A stretch of 64,000 nucleotides of DNA from Bacteroidales bacterium. Lineage in GTDB: Bacteria; Bacteroidota; Bacteroidia; Bacteroidales; UBA932. The translations under genes and the position numbers were made by a program. Of the stretch, positions 9,829-19,032 are shown one piece after another; position 1 is the stretch's first letter, and each line of letters opens with the position of its first letter. The notes under the pieces were generated by a model. That model did no database searches, was not told where the DNA came from, and worked only from the letters and a program-made list of their open reading frames with translations. The stretch spans positions 1 to 64,000 of the forward strand of contig JAEEVG010000007.1 of the NCBI GenBank assembly GCA_016290835.1. The letters are read 5' to 3'.

Positions 9829-11681
9829 ACTTTTTGCAAACTTTTTTGTATCCCGTCTACATCCATTCCGCAGCGCGTATATTGTTCAGTTTGTTTCGCC
9901 TGCGCGATGAAGGTATCGGGGATCCCGATCCCCTCCACGCTTACCTGGAAACCCCCTGCGGCGAGGCCTTCGCACACCGCTCCGTAGAGTCCGCCGCAGC
10001 GGGCTCCGTCCTCCACCGTGAGGATGTGGCGGTAGCGCGAAGCGATGTCGGCGAGCCGCTCGCTGTCGAAGGGTTTGAGGAAGCGGAAATGATACACGCC
10101 CACGCGGCCCGGCCAGGCCTGTGCGGCCTCGAGGGCCCGGTTCACGGCCGGCCCGATGCCGATCACGGCCACCTCATCTCCCTCGAGCAGGGTTTCGGCG
10201 CGGCCGATCTCCACGGGCGCGGGCGCGACATCGCGCCAGGGGACCCCTTCGCCCATCCCGCGCGGGTACCTAATAATAAATGGTCCGCGCTCGGTGCGGG
10301 CGGCGGCGTACATCAGGTCCTTGAGCTCGGCCTCGTTGCGCGGAGCGCTGATGATGACCCCGGGGATGCTGCGGTAGGCGGCGAGGTCGAAGGCGCCGTG
10401 GTGCGTGGCCCCGTCCTCGCCTACGAGTCCCGCGCGGTCCAGGCAGATTACCACCGGGAGTTGCTGCAGGGCCACGTCGTGCACGATCTGGTCGTAGGCG
10501 CGCTGGGAGAAGGCGGAGTAGATATTGCAGAAGGGGCGCATCCCGCCGGCGGCCAGGCCGGCGCTGAAGGTCACCGCGTGCTCCTCCTCGATGCCCACGT
10601 CGAAGAACTGGGCGGGACGGCGGGCGGCGAGCAGGTTCATCCCGCAGCCTTGGGCCATCGCCGGGGTCACGCCCACCACCTTCCGGTCGGCTTCGGCAAG
10701 CTCGCAGAGCACTTCGCCGAAGACGTCCTGGTAGCGGTCCCGCAGGTGCGGGGCGTGGATGCGTTCGCCGGTCTTCGGATCGAAGCGTCCGGGAGCGTGC
10801 CAGGTCACGGGGTCCGTCTCCGCGACCGCGTAGCCCTTGCCTTTGAGCGTGAAACAATGCAGCAGGCGGGGACCTCTCACCTTGCAGAGTTTGTGCAGGG
10901 TGGTCACCACCTCCTCGATGTCATTGCCGTCGATGGGCCCGAAATAGCGGAACCCGAGCGCCTCGAAGAGATTGCCGCCCGGCTTGCCCACGAACCAGGA
11001 CTTGGTGGCCCGGACCCAGCGCTGCAGGAAACGGCGGAAAGCATTGTCGCCCAGCAGGTTCCAGATGCGGTTCTTAAAGAGGTTGTAGGACTGGCTCGTG
11101 GTCAGTTTGAGCAGGTAGCGGTGCATCGCCCCCGTGTTGCCCTCGATGGACTGGTTGTTGTCGTTGAGCACCACGAGCAGATCGGCGTGGCTGGCGCCGG
11201 CATTGTTGAGCCCCTCGAAAGCGAGCCCCCCGGTCATCGCGCCGTCGCCGATCAGTGCCACCACCTTCTCCCGGCGGCCGTTCAGCCGGGCGGCTTCGGC
11301 CAGGCCAAGGGCGGCGGAGATGGAGGTGGAAGAGTGGCCGACCCCGAAGGTGTCGAAGGGACTTTCGTCGCGGTTGGGGAAGCCGCTGATTCCGCCCTGC
11401 GAACGCATGGAGCGGAAGGCTTCCCGCCTGCCTGTCAAGATCTTGTGTGCGTAGGCCTGGTGTCCGACGTCGAAGACGAGCTTGTCGGCCGGGGTGTCGA
11501 AGACATAGTGCAGGCCCACGATGAGCTCCACCGCGCCCAGGCTCGAAGCCAGGTGTCCGGGATTGTGGGAACAGGTCTCGATGATATAGGATCGGAGTTC
11601 CGCGCACAGGGTGCGGAGCTGCTCCACGGAGAATTGCCGGATATCGGCGGGGGAGTCGATCTTGTCCAGGAGTTCGTACAT
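9810..11681 (-). CDS. dxs: 1-deoxy-D-xylulose-5-phosphate synthase
   Basis: A 623-residue thiamine-diphosphate enzyme that condenses pyruvate and glyceraldehyde 3-phosphate in the first step of the MEP isoprenoid pathway; DXP also feeds thiamine and pyridoxal synthesis. Seen: His74 in FDVGHQAYAHK, the ThDP/Mg motif GDGAMTGGLAFEGLNN (145-160), the middle-domain segment EEHAVTFSAGLA, and DRAGLVGEDGATHHGAFD. It is the last gene after ssb and two MFS transporters, 4 bp behind the nearer transporter. Its stop codon overlaps the promoter of the downstream tRNA-tuf operon. Confidence 0.97.
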   Translation of the reverse strand: MYELLDKIDSPADIRQFSVEQLRTLCAELRSYIIETCSHNPGHLASSLGAVELIVGLHYVFDTPADKLVFDVGHQAYAHKILTGRREAFRSMRSQGGISGFPNRDESPFDTFGVGHSSTSISAALGLAEAARLNGRREKVVALIGDGAMTGGLAFEGLNNAGASHADLLVVLNDNNQSIEGNTGAMHRYLLKLTTSQSYNLFKNRIWNLLGDNAFRRFLQRWVRATKSWFVGKPGGNLFEALGFRYFGPIDGNDIEEVVTTLHKLCKVRGPRLLHCFTLKGKGYAVAETDPVTWHAPGRFDPKTGERIHAPHLRDRYQDVFGEVLCELAEADRKVVGVTPAMAQGCGMNLLAARRPAQFFDVGIEEEHAVTFSAGLAAGGMRPFCNIYSAFSQRAYDQIVHDVALQQLPVVICLDRAGLVGEDGATHHGAFDLAAYRSIPGVIISAPRNEAELKDLMYAAARTERGPFIIRYPRGMGEGVPWRDVAPAPVEIGRAETLLEGDEVAVIGIGPAVNRALEAAQAWPGRVGVYHFRFLKPFDSERLADIASRYRHILTVEDGARCGGLYGAVCEGLAAGGFQVSVEGIGIPDTFIAQAKQTEQYTRCGMDVDGIQKSLQKVFENRK

Positions 11682-11685
11682 AGTC

Positions 11686-13056
11686 TCAGCGTTGGCTGGG
11701 TGCGTCGAGGCCCAGTTCGGGCCGGCGCCGGGAGTTGCGCGCGAACAGGAGGGCGACCCCTACGGCGGCCACGCACAGCAGGGTGAACATCAGTTCCACG
11801 GAGAAAGCACCGCGCTCCGCACTGCCGGCGGCGCCGAGGATCTTGCCGGCCAGCATCTTGAAGGAGAGCAGACCCAGGTTCTGCACCCAATAGACGAGGG
11901 CGAAAGTGGTGCCGAGGACCTTGTCGGGCACGATCTTCGGGACGGAAGGCCACAGCGCGGCGGGCACCAGCGAGTAGCCGAAGCCGAGCAGCACCATCGC
12001 CAGGTAGCCGAAGAAGGGCACGCCCTGCGGGGCGAAGGTCAGCAGGAGGTGGGCGACCAGGGCCAGGAGCGAGCCGAGCAACATCCAGCGCGTTCCCTTC
12101 CCGCGGCGGTCCACCAGCAGTCCGAAGAGCGGGGCGAACACCACGGTGGCGAAGGGCAGCATCGACACCATCCATCCGGCCGTCTCCGCCGGGATGGCGA
12201 AACGCGGGATCAAGATCGCGCCCGCGAATTTCTTGAAGGCGATGATGCTGCTGTAGAACAGCACGCAGAGCAGGCCAACGAGCCAGAAGTTGCCGTTTTT
12301 CAGGATGCCGACTGCGTCGGACATCCTGAAAACATCGTCAGCCTCTGTCGGCTTCGCCTCCGAGTCTCCGGGAACGACATCCATATGCGAAGACCTCGCG
12401 GCAGCACGGTCGAACCGGGCGTCCATCGCGACGAACACGGCCCAGAGGATGAGCCCGGCGGCCATCAGGCCCATACCGAAAACGGCCGGGCGGGCGGTCT
12501 CGGCGAGGGTGTACACGTGGCCGGCGTTCTCGACGACCAGCCGCGGCGCAATCACCAGGGCGAGGGCCGTTCCGAGCCGGGCGACCGCCAGTTGCAGGCC
12601 CATCGCCAGGGCCATCGGCCCGTGGCGGAACCATTTGGCGATCGATCGCGTGACCGCCGTACCGGCGATCTCGCTGCCCAGCCCGAAGAACATGCAGCCC
12701 GCGTAAGCGATGCGCAGGGAGCGCTGGGGCGGGAATCCGGCGGTGATAGCCCAGAGCACCAGGCCGGCGCCCGCGGCCATCATCCCCACGAAGATGGACC
12801 CCGTCACCCGCACGCCCCATTTGTCGAGCAGCATGCCGCAGACGACCAGGCCGCCGAACACGCAGAGCACGGAGTATCCGCTGGTGTACAGGCCATAGCC
12901 TTCGGCATCCCAGCCCAGATACGTGCGGGAGGGATCTTCAAAGAGGTAGGAGATCGTCGAGAACATGTCGTCGAAGAAGTACGATGCGAACATCGGTACG
13001 ACCAGACATGCCAGGGCGACCCAGCAGGCTGTTTTGGCGAAAGCCCCCGGCTTCAT
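11686..13056 (-). CDS. MFS transporter (first of a tandem pair)
   Basis: A 456-residue protein with about 12 hydrophobic segments and the typical major facilitator layout: an N-terminal six-helix half, a hydrophilic central loop with charged residues near 220-240, and a second half. LDKWGVRVTGSIF near residue 75 fits the loop 2-3 motif A region, and LVDRRGKGTRW near 305 its repeat in the second half. The substrate cannot be read from the sequence. It abuts the similar 539-residue transporter at 13057 with no intergenic base, and dxs follows 4 bp later. The two transporters share several segments (for example SLVPAALWPSVPK), so they are diverged duplicates. Confidence 0.85.
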   Translation of the reverse strand: MKPGAFAKTACWVALACLVVPMFASYFFDDMFSTISYLFEDPSRTYLGWDAEGYGLYTSGYSVLCVFGGLVVCGMLLDKWGVRVTGSIFVGMMAAGAGLVLWAITAGFPPQRSLRIAYAGCMFFGLGSEIAGTAVTRSIAKWFRHGPMALAMGLQLAVARLGTALALVIAPRLVVENAGHVYTLAETARPAVFGMGLMAAGLILWAVFVAMDARFDRAAARSSHMDVVPGDSEAKPTEADDVFRMSDAVGILKNGNFWLVGLLCVLFYSSIIAFKKFAGAILIPRFAIPAETAGWMVSMLPFATVVFAPLFGLLVDRRGKGTRWMLLGSLLALVAHLLLTFAPQGVPFFGYLAMVLLGFGYSLVPAALWPSVPKIVPDKVLGTTFALVYWVQNLGLLSFKMLAGKILGAAGSAERGAFSVELMFTLLCVAAVGVALLFARNSRRRPELGLDAPSQR

Positions 13057-14676
13057 CTACTGGATATTGGGCTCTTCCAGGCCGAGATGCTTCTTCTTGT
13101 CCACAACCTTCAGCACGAGGCCGAGGATGAGGGCGGCCACGCCCAGGCAGGCGAGCATCACGAGCGGGGCGGTGTAGTTGAACTGCGTGGGGTTGGTCAC
13201 GCCGGGATTGGTCCTGTCGAGCACCTTGCCGATCAGCAGCGGGAACAGCCACAGGCCGATGTTCTGGATCCAGAAGATCAGCGCGTAGGCCGAACCGATC
13301 ACTTTGGCGTCCACGAGCTTGGGCACGGACGGCCACAGGGCGGCGGGCACGAGCGAGAAGCTGGCGCCCAGCACCAGGATGGTGGCATAGGCCACGATGA
13401 CGCCGCCGACGGCGTTGCCCTTGAAAGCGGGCAGCACGAACGCGAAGGTCAGGTGGCAGGCGATCAGCAGGATGGATCCGAGGACCAGCATCGAGGCGCC
13501 CTTGCCGTGGTGGTCGAGATAATTGCCCAGGATCGGGGTGATCAGCACCGCCAGCAGCGGGAACACCGCGAAGATGGACTCGGCGGACTGCCGGCGGAAG
13601 CCCATCACGCAGTAGGCGATGAGGGCGGCGATGGAGATCCCCAGCAGGATGAACCGGCGGGAATTCTTCTTCTGGAAATTGCTGGCGAAGCCGGTGGCGG
13701 CCACGAGCAGCATGATGACATACTGGACGATGGTCACGCCGGAGCCGGCCCAATAGGATCCGGCCTCGGGCGGGGTCAGGGTCAGGTTGCACTGCAGCAT
13801 GTTGACCGCATACTTCTGGAAGGGGAAGATTGCGCTGTAGTAGAGCACGCAGAGCAGGGCCACGATCCAGAATCCGCCGTCGGAGAGGATCTTGCCGATG
13901 TCGCTGACCTTGAACGGGTCGTCCTTCTCCTCGGCTTCGCCGGTCTGGCTGTCGAGCTTGCGGTCCATGAAGAAATAGACGATGGTCATCATCAGGGCGA
14001 TGCACATCAGCACCACGCCGAAAGCCACGCTGCGGGACACGTCCACGTGGTCGCCCAGGCGGGCGAAGAAGGGTGAGAAGATCATGCAGGTGGCGACGCC
14101 CAGGCGGGCCAGGGCCATCTCGGAACCCATCGCCAGGGCCATCTCACGGCCCTTGAACCACTTGACGATCCCGCGGCTGACCGTGATGCCGGCCATCTCG
14201 CAGCCGCATCCGAAGATCATGAAGCCGCAGGCCGCCAGCTTGGCGGAGGCGGGCATCCCGCGGTAGAAAGGCGACACGCCCAGCTCGTCGAAGAGGGGAA
14301 TGTAGTTGAGGTTGTTCGTGAACCAGTTCTCCAGGCCGCTGCCCATGAAGGACTCGGACACCGCGTACCATTTGATGCAGGCGCCGACGAGCATCACCCC
14401 GGCCGACAGGACGGCGGTGAAGCGGACCCCCATCTTGTCGAGGATGATGCCGGCGAAGATCAGGAAGAATACGAAGACGTTGAGGAACACCTCCGAGCCC
14501 TGCATCGTGCCGAATGCGGTCGAATCCCAGCCGCGGGTCTCCTGCATCAGGTCCTTGATCGGGGAGAGGATGTCCATGAAAATATAGGCGCAGAACATCG
14601 CCAGGGCGAGGAGCAGCAGGGCCGTCCAGCGCATCGCGGCAGAGTCGCGCAGGGTCTTTTTGATCGTGTCAGTCAT
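13057..14676 (-). CDS. MFS transporter (second of a tandem pair)
   Basis: A 539-residue multi-spanning transporter, longer than most MFS proteins. Compared with its neighbour, the extra length lies mainly in an insertion after the third helix (about residues 100-150, GSGLENWFTNNLNYIPLFDELG), which would be extracytoplasmic and may cap the substrate path, and in the central loop with an acidic EAEEKDDPFK stretch. LDKMGVRFTAVLSAG matches motif A of the paralogue. The gene sits 20 bp downstream of ssb. The substrate is unknown; the neighbouring dxs gene gives only a weak hint. Confidence 0.85.
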   Translation of the reverse strand: MTDTIKKTLRDSAAMRWTALLLLALAMFCAYIFMDILSPIKDLMQETRGWDSTAFGTMQGSEVFLNVFVFFLIFAGIILDKMGVRFTAVLSAGVMLVGACIKWYAVSESFMGSGLENWFTNNLNYIPLFDELGVSPFYRGMPASAKLAACGFMIFGCGCEMAGITVSRGIVKWFKGREMALAMGSEMALARLGVATCMIFSPFFARLGDHVDVSRSVAFGVVLMCIALMMTIVYFFMDRKLDSQTGEAEEKDDPFKVSDIGKILSDGGFWIVALLCVLYYSAIFPFQKYAVNMLQCNLTLTPPEAGSYWAGSGVTIVQYVIMLLVAATGFASNFQKKNSRRFILLGISIAALIAYCVMGFRRQSAESIFAVFPLLAVLITPILGNYLDHHGKGASMLVLGSILLIACHLTFAFVLPAFKGNAVGGVIVAYATILVLGASFSLVPAALWPSVPKLVDAKVIGSAYALIFWIQNIGLWLFPLLIGKVLDRTNPGVTNPTQFNYTAPLVMLACLGVAALILGLVLKVVDKKKHLGLEEPNIQ

Positions 14677-14696
14677 AGCGATTCTCCGTTAATGGA

Positions 14697-15284
14697 CTAG
14701 AACGGGAGGTCGTCGGTCGGGCCTTCGTCCACGACCGTCTCCACCGGCGGGACCGGGGCTGCGGGGGCGGGCTGCACCGGGGGAACCGGCTGCTGGGGAG
14801 CTGCGGGACGCGCGTAACCGCCCTGCTGGTAGCCGCCCTGCGGAGGCTGCTGGTAGCTGCTCTGGCGCGGCTGATAACCGCCCTGCTGCGGATATCCGCC
14901 GCCCTGCTGGTCGGGGGCATAGCCGCCGGCCTCGCTGTCGCGGCGGCCCAGGAGCTGGAGGGTATCGACATTGATCTCGGTGGTGTATTTCTCGACACCC
15001 TGGGCATCCGTGTACTTGCGGGTACGCAGACGGCCTTCGATGTAGAGCTGGGTGCCTTTGCGGACGAAACGTTCACACACGTCCGCGGGCTGCCCCCAGG
15101 CGACGATGTTGTGCCATTCCGTGTTCTCACGGGTCTCTCCGCTGCGGTCGCGGAAGCGCTCGGAAGTAGCGAGGGTGAAAGTAGCGACTTTCCGGCCCTG
15201 GGAGCCGGGATTGTTTCCTTCGAGGTAACGTACATTGGGATCTCTGCCAACGTTACCGATCAACATGACTTTGTTCAGTGACAT
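14697..15284 (-). CDS. ssb: Single-stranded DNA-binding protein
   Basis: A 195-residue SSB. Residues 1-115 form the OB fold (MSLNKVMLIGNVGRDPNVRY, then EWHNIVAWGQPADVCERFVRKGTQLYIEGRLRTRKY in pieces). Residues 120-180 are a disordered linker of Gly, Gln, Tyr and Pro with repeated QQGGYQ units. The last residues, TDDLPF, are the acidic tip that docks RecO, RecQ, PriA, RecJ and other partners; recJ, recQ and dnaG also occur in this window. It is divergent from aroK and leads the ssb-MFS-MFS-dxs unit. A TATCTTG box at about 15312-15306 on the minus strand may be its promoter. Confidence 0.97.
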   Translation of the reverse strand: MSLNKVMLIGNVGRDPNVRYLEGNNPGSQGRKVATFTLATSERFRDRSGETRENTEWHNIVAWGQPADVCERFVRKGTQLYIEGRLRTRKYTDAQGVEKYTTEINVDTLQLLGRRDSEAGGYAPDQQGGGYPQQGGYQPRQSSYQQPPQGGYQQGGYARPAAPQQPVPPVQPAPAAPVPPVETVVDEGPTDDLPF

Positions 15285-15335
15285 AATAAATAAATTTTAA
15301 CCTCGCAAGATAGGGATTTTTTGGCGAATTGCGTG

Positions 15336-15343
15336 TATCTTTG
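15336..15343 (+). promoter_or_regulatory. -7 box of aroK
   Basis: TATCTTTG matches TAnnTTTG exactly and lies 21 nt before the aroK ATG. A TTTG at 15320-15323 is only 12 bp upstream, shorter than the usual spacer, so the -33 element is uncertain. Confidence 0.6.
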
Positions 15344-15364
15344 CCGGACAAGATTTCCAAAAAA

Positions 15365-15850
15365 ATGATCATCTCCCTGACCGGTTTCATGGGCTGCGGC
15401 AAGAGCAGCGTCGGGCGCGAACTCGCCGCCCGGCTCGGAGCGCGCCTGGTGGACCTGGACGCCGAAATCGTGGCGCGCAGCGGCCGCACGATTCCGGAGA
15501 TCTTCCGGACGGACGGGGAGGAAGCTTTCCGCAAAATTGAACTGGAGACCTTGCGCACCGTGTTGGACGAGGCCGCTGGGGATACCGTTCTCGCCCTCGG
15601 CGGCGGCGTCCTGACCCAGCCCGAAGCCCGCGAACTGGTCTTCGGCCGCACCTGCTGCATCTGGCTGCGCACCCGCCTGGACACCATTCGCGAACGCCTG
15701 GGGCAGACCGACCCCTCGCGTCCGCTCTTCGCCGACGCCGAAGCCCTCTTTGCCGCCCGTCAGGCCCTCTACGCCCAGGCCCCCCTCGCCGTCGATACCG
15801 ACGGCCTCACCCCCACCGGGATTGCCGAAGCAATCCTGACCCTTCTCTGA
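15365..15850 (+). CDS. aroK: Shikimate kinase
   Basis: A 161-residue kinase that phosphorylates shikimate at the 3-OH with ATP. The start is the ATG giving MIISLTGFMGCGKSSVG; upstream in-frame codons would overlap the promoter box. Seen: the P-loop GFMGCGKS (7-14), the shikimate-binding Asp in VDLDAEI (30-36), Arg in FRKIELETL, the GGGV motif (79-82) and the lid Arg in TDPSRPLF. It converges on aroE, another enzyme of the same pathway, 40 bp away on the opposite strand. Confidence 0.96.
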   Translation: MIISLTGFMGCGKSSVGRELAARLGARLVDLDAEIVARSGRTIPEIFRTDGEEAFRKIELETLRTVLDEAAGDTVLALGGGVLTQPEARELVFGRTCCIWLRTRLDTIRERLGQTDPSRPLFADAEALFAARQALYAQAPLAVDTDGLTPTGIAEAILTLL

Positions 15851-15890
15851 TAATCAACTTGAAAATACCCTGCGGCAGCTCCCCGATGCG

Positions 15891-16541
15891 TTAGGCACGG
15901 AGGGCTTCGAGATCGGGCTGTTCGCCCGTCATCAGGGCGTAGCCCGTGACGGCCTGCTGGAGCAGCCACTCCGTCCCGGGGATGTAGCCTGGGTGGGCGG
16001 ACAGGCAGGCGTCGCGGTAGTTTGCCTCGAGCAGGTGCGCGCAGTCGAGGCGGTCGGCGCCTTCGACAAAGCGCGGCAGGGTGTAGATGATGACGTCGGC
16101 GCGCACGCCTCCGCCGATCTCCGCGTGGCGGTACAGGCGGGTCTCGTAGCCGAGGTCCTCGGCGGCGGCGAGGGCCGCCTTGCCGGCACCGCCGTAGCCG
16201 ATTACGGCCGCGGTGCCGCGCCCGAGCGGCTCCAGGATGGCGCGGACGCCCAGATAATCGGAATTGTAGGCCCTGAGCCCCTCCGGGGTCTTGACGACCA
16301 GGTTGGTCGCCCCGATGCGCAGACACTCCGGGCTCTTCCAGTCCACCCGCGCGAAGGCATCCGCCTTGAAGGGGGCCGTGACATTGATGGCCTTGTAGCC
16401 GGCGAGAAAACGGGCCCAGGCCTCTTCGAAATCCGGGGTATCAATAAGGTCGTAAGGGAGCCTGCCACCATAGGCGGCGGCGAACAGCCGGGGGCTGAGG
16501 GAGTGTCCGATGGGGTGCCCGATGAGACCGAACCTATCCAT
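15891..16541 (-). CDS. aroE: Shikimate dehydrogenase, short form
   Basis: A 216-residue AroE that reduces 3-dehydroshikimate with NADPH, shorter than the usual 245-280. The key residues are kept: SLSP (14-17) for substrate hydroxyls, catalytic Lys59 in NVTAPFK (more often NVTxPHK or PYK), Asn80, Asp95 in YNSD, the dinucleotide loop GYGGAGKAA and the C-terminal LLQQAVTGYALMTGEQPD with the substrate Gln. The shortening falls in the cofactor domain, where one beta-alpha unit seems trimmed, so cofactor preference may differ. Its first 8 bases overlap the end of trmH. Confidence 0.9.
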   Translation of the reverse strand: MDRFGLIGHPIGHSLSPRLFAAAYGGRLPYDLIDTPDFEEAWARFLAGYKAINVTAPFKADAFARVDWKSPECLRIGATNLVVKTPEGLRAYNSDYLGVRAILEPLGRGTAAVIGYGGAGKAALAAAEDLGYETRLYRHAEIGGGVRADVIIYTLPRFVEGADRLDCAHLLEANYRDACLSAHPGYIPGTEWLLQQAVTGYALMTGEQPDLEALRA

Positions 16542-17496
16542 TGCTGCGCTGTCTGACGGCTTCGAAAAGGAGGATGGCGGCGGAGACGGACACGTTGAGG
16601 GAGTCCAGCGCGCCGAGCATCGGGATGCGGATGTGGGCGTCGGCGGCCGCGCGCCACAGCTCGCTGAGGCCGGTGGATTCCGTGCCCATCACCAGGGCCG
16701 TGCCGCCGGTCATGTCGCAGTCGTAGTAGAGCGAAGAATCCTGCAGCTGGGCCGTCAGGATGCGGATCCCGCGCGCCTTCAGGAAGGCGATCGCCTCCTC
16801 CGAACCGCACGCCACGCAAGGCACCGTGAAAACGGCGCCGATCGATGCGCGGATGAGGTTGGGGTTCCACAGATCGGTCAGCGGATCGCAGAACAGCACG
16901 GCGTCGGCCCCGGCGGCGTCGGCGCTGCGCAGCACCGCCCCCAGATTGCCGGGTTTCTCCACGCGCTCCAGCACGACCAAGAGCGGATGTTCCCCAAGCA
17001 CCAGATCCTCCAGCCGCCGCTCCGGTGTCCGCACCTCCGCCACGATGCCTTCCGTCCCCTCCCGCATCGCCATCCGCGCATACACCTCCTCCGACACCTC
17101 GAAAACCCTTACACTTTCCGGAAGTGGCCAATTGCCCCCAGAAACGGAAGCAGTTTTTTTTGAGGCGAGCGCCGTCCCGGCAGCCACCCCGGAAAAACCG
17201 TGGCCGCCCGTGGCCTCGTGAACGGGAGGGGCCCAACCGCCAGGTTGGGAGGGAAGAGCGCGAAGCGCGAAGTTTTTCAGGGGTGCGCTGCCGGACGGCG
17301 CTTCAAATGAGCTGCCGCGAAGCTTAGAGCAGACGAAGATGGTATCGACAGTGAATCCGGCATCGATGCAATGCTGCAGCTCGCGCCGCCCTTCGACCAC
17401 GAAAAGACCGGCCTCGCGCCGCGCAGAAGACTTCTGCTGCAGCGCGAGGAAACGCTTGACCTTCGGATTCGAAGTCGACGTGATGAGCTCCGCCAT
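16534..17496 (-). CDS. SpoU/TrmH-family RNA 2'-O-methyltransferase with an in-frame repeat insertion
   Basis: A 320-residue SPOUT enzyme predicted to methylate ribose 2'-OH in rRNA or tRNA using S-adenosylmethionine. The catalytic domain has all three motifs: ERVEKPGNLGAVLRSADAAG (motif 1), ALVMGTESTGLSELW (motif 2) and LNVSVSAAILLFEA (motif 3, the knot). Residues 1-60 form the substrate-binding N-terminal domain. Between them, residues 66-110 (bases 17302-17168) are encoded by an inverted-repeat element also found at 55.3 kb; without it the length fits the family's usual 250-270. The start ATG overlaps the lysS stop (TAATG). The target RNA is not known. Confidence 0.9.
   Translation of the reverse strand: MAELITSTSNPKVKRFLALQQKSSARREAGLFVVEGRRELQHCIDAGFTVDTIFVCSKLRGSSFEAPSGSAPLKNFALRALPSQPGGWAPPVHEATGGHGFSGVAAGTALASKKTASVSGGNWPLPESVRVFEVSEEVYARMAMREGTEGIVAEVRTPERRLEDLVLGEHPLLVVLERVEKPGNLGAVLRSADAAGADAVLFCDPLTDLWNPNLIRASIGAVFTVPCVACGSEEAIAFLKARGIRILTAQLQDSSLYYDCDMTGGTALVMGTESTGLSELWRAAADAHIRIPMLGALDSLNVSVSAAILLFEAVRQRSNG
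17168..17302. repeat. 135-bp inverted-repeat element, copy 1, inside trmH
   Basis: The ends are imperfect inverted repeats of about 30 bp: both begin AGCGCCGTCC, continue with GGCAGC and CACCCC and end GAAAAAC, with two single-base indels and one mismatch. The interior shares with the copy at 55.3 kb a core of about 37 bp with one mismatch (contains GTGGCCGCCCGTGG, then CTCGTGAACGGGAGGGGCCC) and further matches (GGGAGGGA, GCGAAGCG). No ORF of its own. The length is 45 codons exactly, so the host gene stays in frame. It looks like a MITE or REP-like element. Confidence 0.85.
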
Positions 17497-19025
17497 TATT
17501 CCTTGTTCTCCTTCTTCAGCACCTTCTCCGGCCGCATCTGCGGGAAGAAGAGGACATCCTGGATGGTCGTCTGCCCGGTCATGAACATCGTCAGCCGGTC
17601 GATCCCCATCCCCAGCCCGGAAGTCGGCGGCATCCCGTACTCGAGCGCACGCACGAAATCCAGATCGATATACATCGCCTCATCGTCGCCCTTGCTCTTG
17701 AGCGCCGCCTGCTCCTCGAAACGCTCCAGCTGATCGATCGGGTCGTTGAGCTCGGAATAGGCATTGGCGAGCTCCTTGCCGCAGACGAACAGCTCGAAAC
17801 GCTCGGTGAGGGCGGGATTGCTGCGGTGCCGCTTGGTCAGCGGAGACATTTCCACAGGGTAATCGATGATGAAGGTCGGCTGGACGAGCTTCTCTTCGCA
17901 GAAAGCTCCGAAGATGGCATCGATCAGCTTGCCCTTGCCCATCGAAGGCTCGATCTCCACGCCCAGGCGCTTGCAAGTATCGCGCAGCGCGTCCTCGTCC
18001 ATCCCGGACACGTCCACCCCGGCATACTCCCGGATGGCCTCGAGAATGGGCAGGCGGCGGTAGGTCCCGCCGAAATCGATTTCGTTGTCCCCGATCTTGA
18101 CCTGCGTGGTGCCGTTGACGGCGAGGCTGATGCGCTCGAGCATCTTCTCCACGAAACGCATCATCCAGTTGTAGTCCTTGTAGGCCACGTAGATCTCCAT
18201 GCAGGTGAACTCGGGATTGTGGGTCTTGTCCATACCCTCATTGCGGAAATCCTTGGCGAACTCGTACACCCCGTTGTAGCCGCCCACGATGAGGCGCTTG
18301 AGGTAGAGCTCGTTGGCGATGCGCAGGTACAGGGGGATGTCCAGGGCGTTGTGGTGCGTGACGAAGGGACGCGCCGTCGCACCGCCGGGGATGCTCTGCA
18401 GGATGGGGGTCTCCACCTCCAGGCAGCCCGCCTCGTTGAAATACTCGCGCATCGTGGCGATGATCTTGGCGCGCTTGATGAAGGTATCCTTGACCTGCGG
18501 ATTCACGATGAGGTCCACGTAGCGCTGGCGGTAGCGGAGCTCGGGATCCGTGAAGGCGTCGAAGACCTGTCCGTCCTGCTCCTTGACGATGGGCAGGACC
18601 CGCAGCGACTTGCTCAGCAGGGTCAGCTCCTTGGCGTGCACGCTGAGCTGACCGGTCTGGGTGATGAACGCGAAGCCCTTGATCCCCACGATGTCGCCGA
18701 TGTCCAGGAGTTTCTTCCAGACGGTATTGTACATCGTCTTGTCCTCGCCCGGGCAGATCTCGTCGCGCTTGACATAGATCTGGATGCGTCCGGACTCGTC
18801 CTGGAGCTCTCCGAAAGAGGCGGCGCCCATGATGCGCCGGCTCATCAGGCGGCCGGCGATGCAGATGTCCTGCAGGTTGCCTTTCTCCGGGTCATATTCA
18901 CGCTTGATCGAAGCGGCGTCGGCGTTGACCGGATACTCGGCGGCCGGGTAAGGTTCGATCCCCAATTCTCTCAATTTCGCCAGCGATTCGCGGCGGATCA
19001 ATTCTTGTTCACTATATTCTGCCAT
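17496..19025 (-). CDS. lysS: Lysyl-tRNA synthetase (class II)
   Basis: A 509-residue class II synthetase that charges tRNA-Lys. The N-terminal OB fold (about 55-150, [19 protein letters not shown]) binds the anticodon. The catalytic core shows motif 2 ([20 protein letters not shown]) and motif 3 ([15 protein letters not shown]). The length is normal for bacterial LysS. A promoter box lies only 7 nt before the ATG, so the transcript is probably leaderless. It heads the lysS-trmH-aroE unit and is divergent from recJ. Confidence 0.98.
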   Translation of the reverse strand: MAEYSEQELIRRESLAKLRELGIEPYPAAEYPVNADAASIKREYDPEKGNLQDICIAGRLMSRRIMGAASFGELQDESGRIQIYVKRDEICPGEDKTMYNTVWKKLLDIGDIVGIKGFAFITQTGQLSVHAKELTLLSKSLRVLPIVKEQDGQVFDAFTDPELRYRQRYVDLIVNPQVKDTFIKRAKIIATMREYFNEAGCLEVETPILQSIPGGATARPFVTHHNALDIPLYLRIANELYLKRLIVGGYNGVYEFAKDFRNEGMDKTHNPEFTCMEIYVAYKDYNWMMRFVEKMLERISLAVNGTTQVKIGDNEIDFGGTYRRLPILEAIREYAGVDVSGMDEDALRDTCKRLGVEIEPSMGKGKLIDAIFGAFCEEKLVQPTFIIDYPVEMSPLTKRHRSNPALTERFELFVCGKELANAYSELNDPIDQLERFEEQAALKSKGDDEAMYIDLDFVRALEYGMPPTSGLGMGIDRLTMFMTGQTTIQDVLFFPQMRPEKVLKKENKE

Positions 19026-19032
19026 AATGGCA

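Noticed and set aside
14697..15250. A second frame across ssb with a Ser/Arg/Ala-rich product
   Set aside because: Frame-shifted shadow of the repetitive SSB linker; it lacks any start context and conserved motif.
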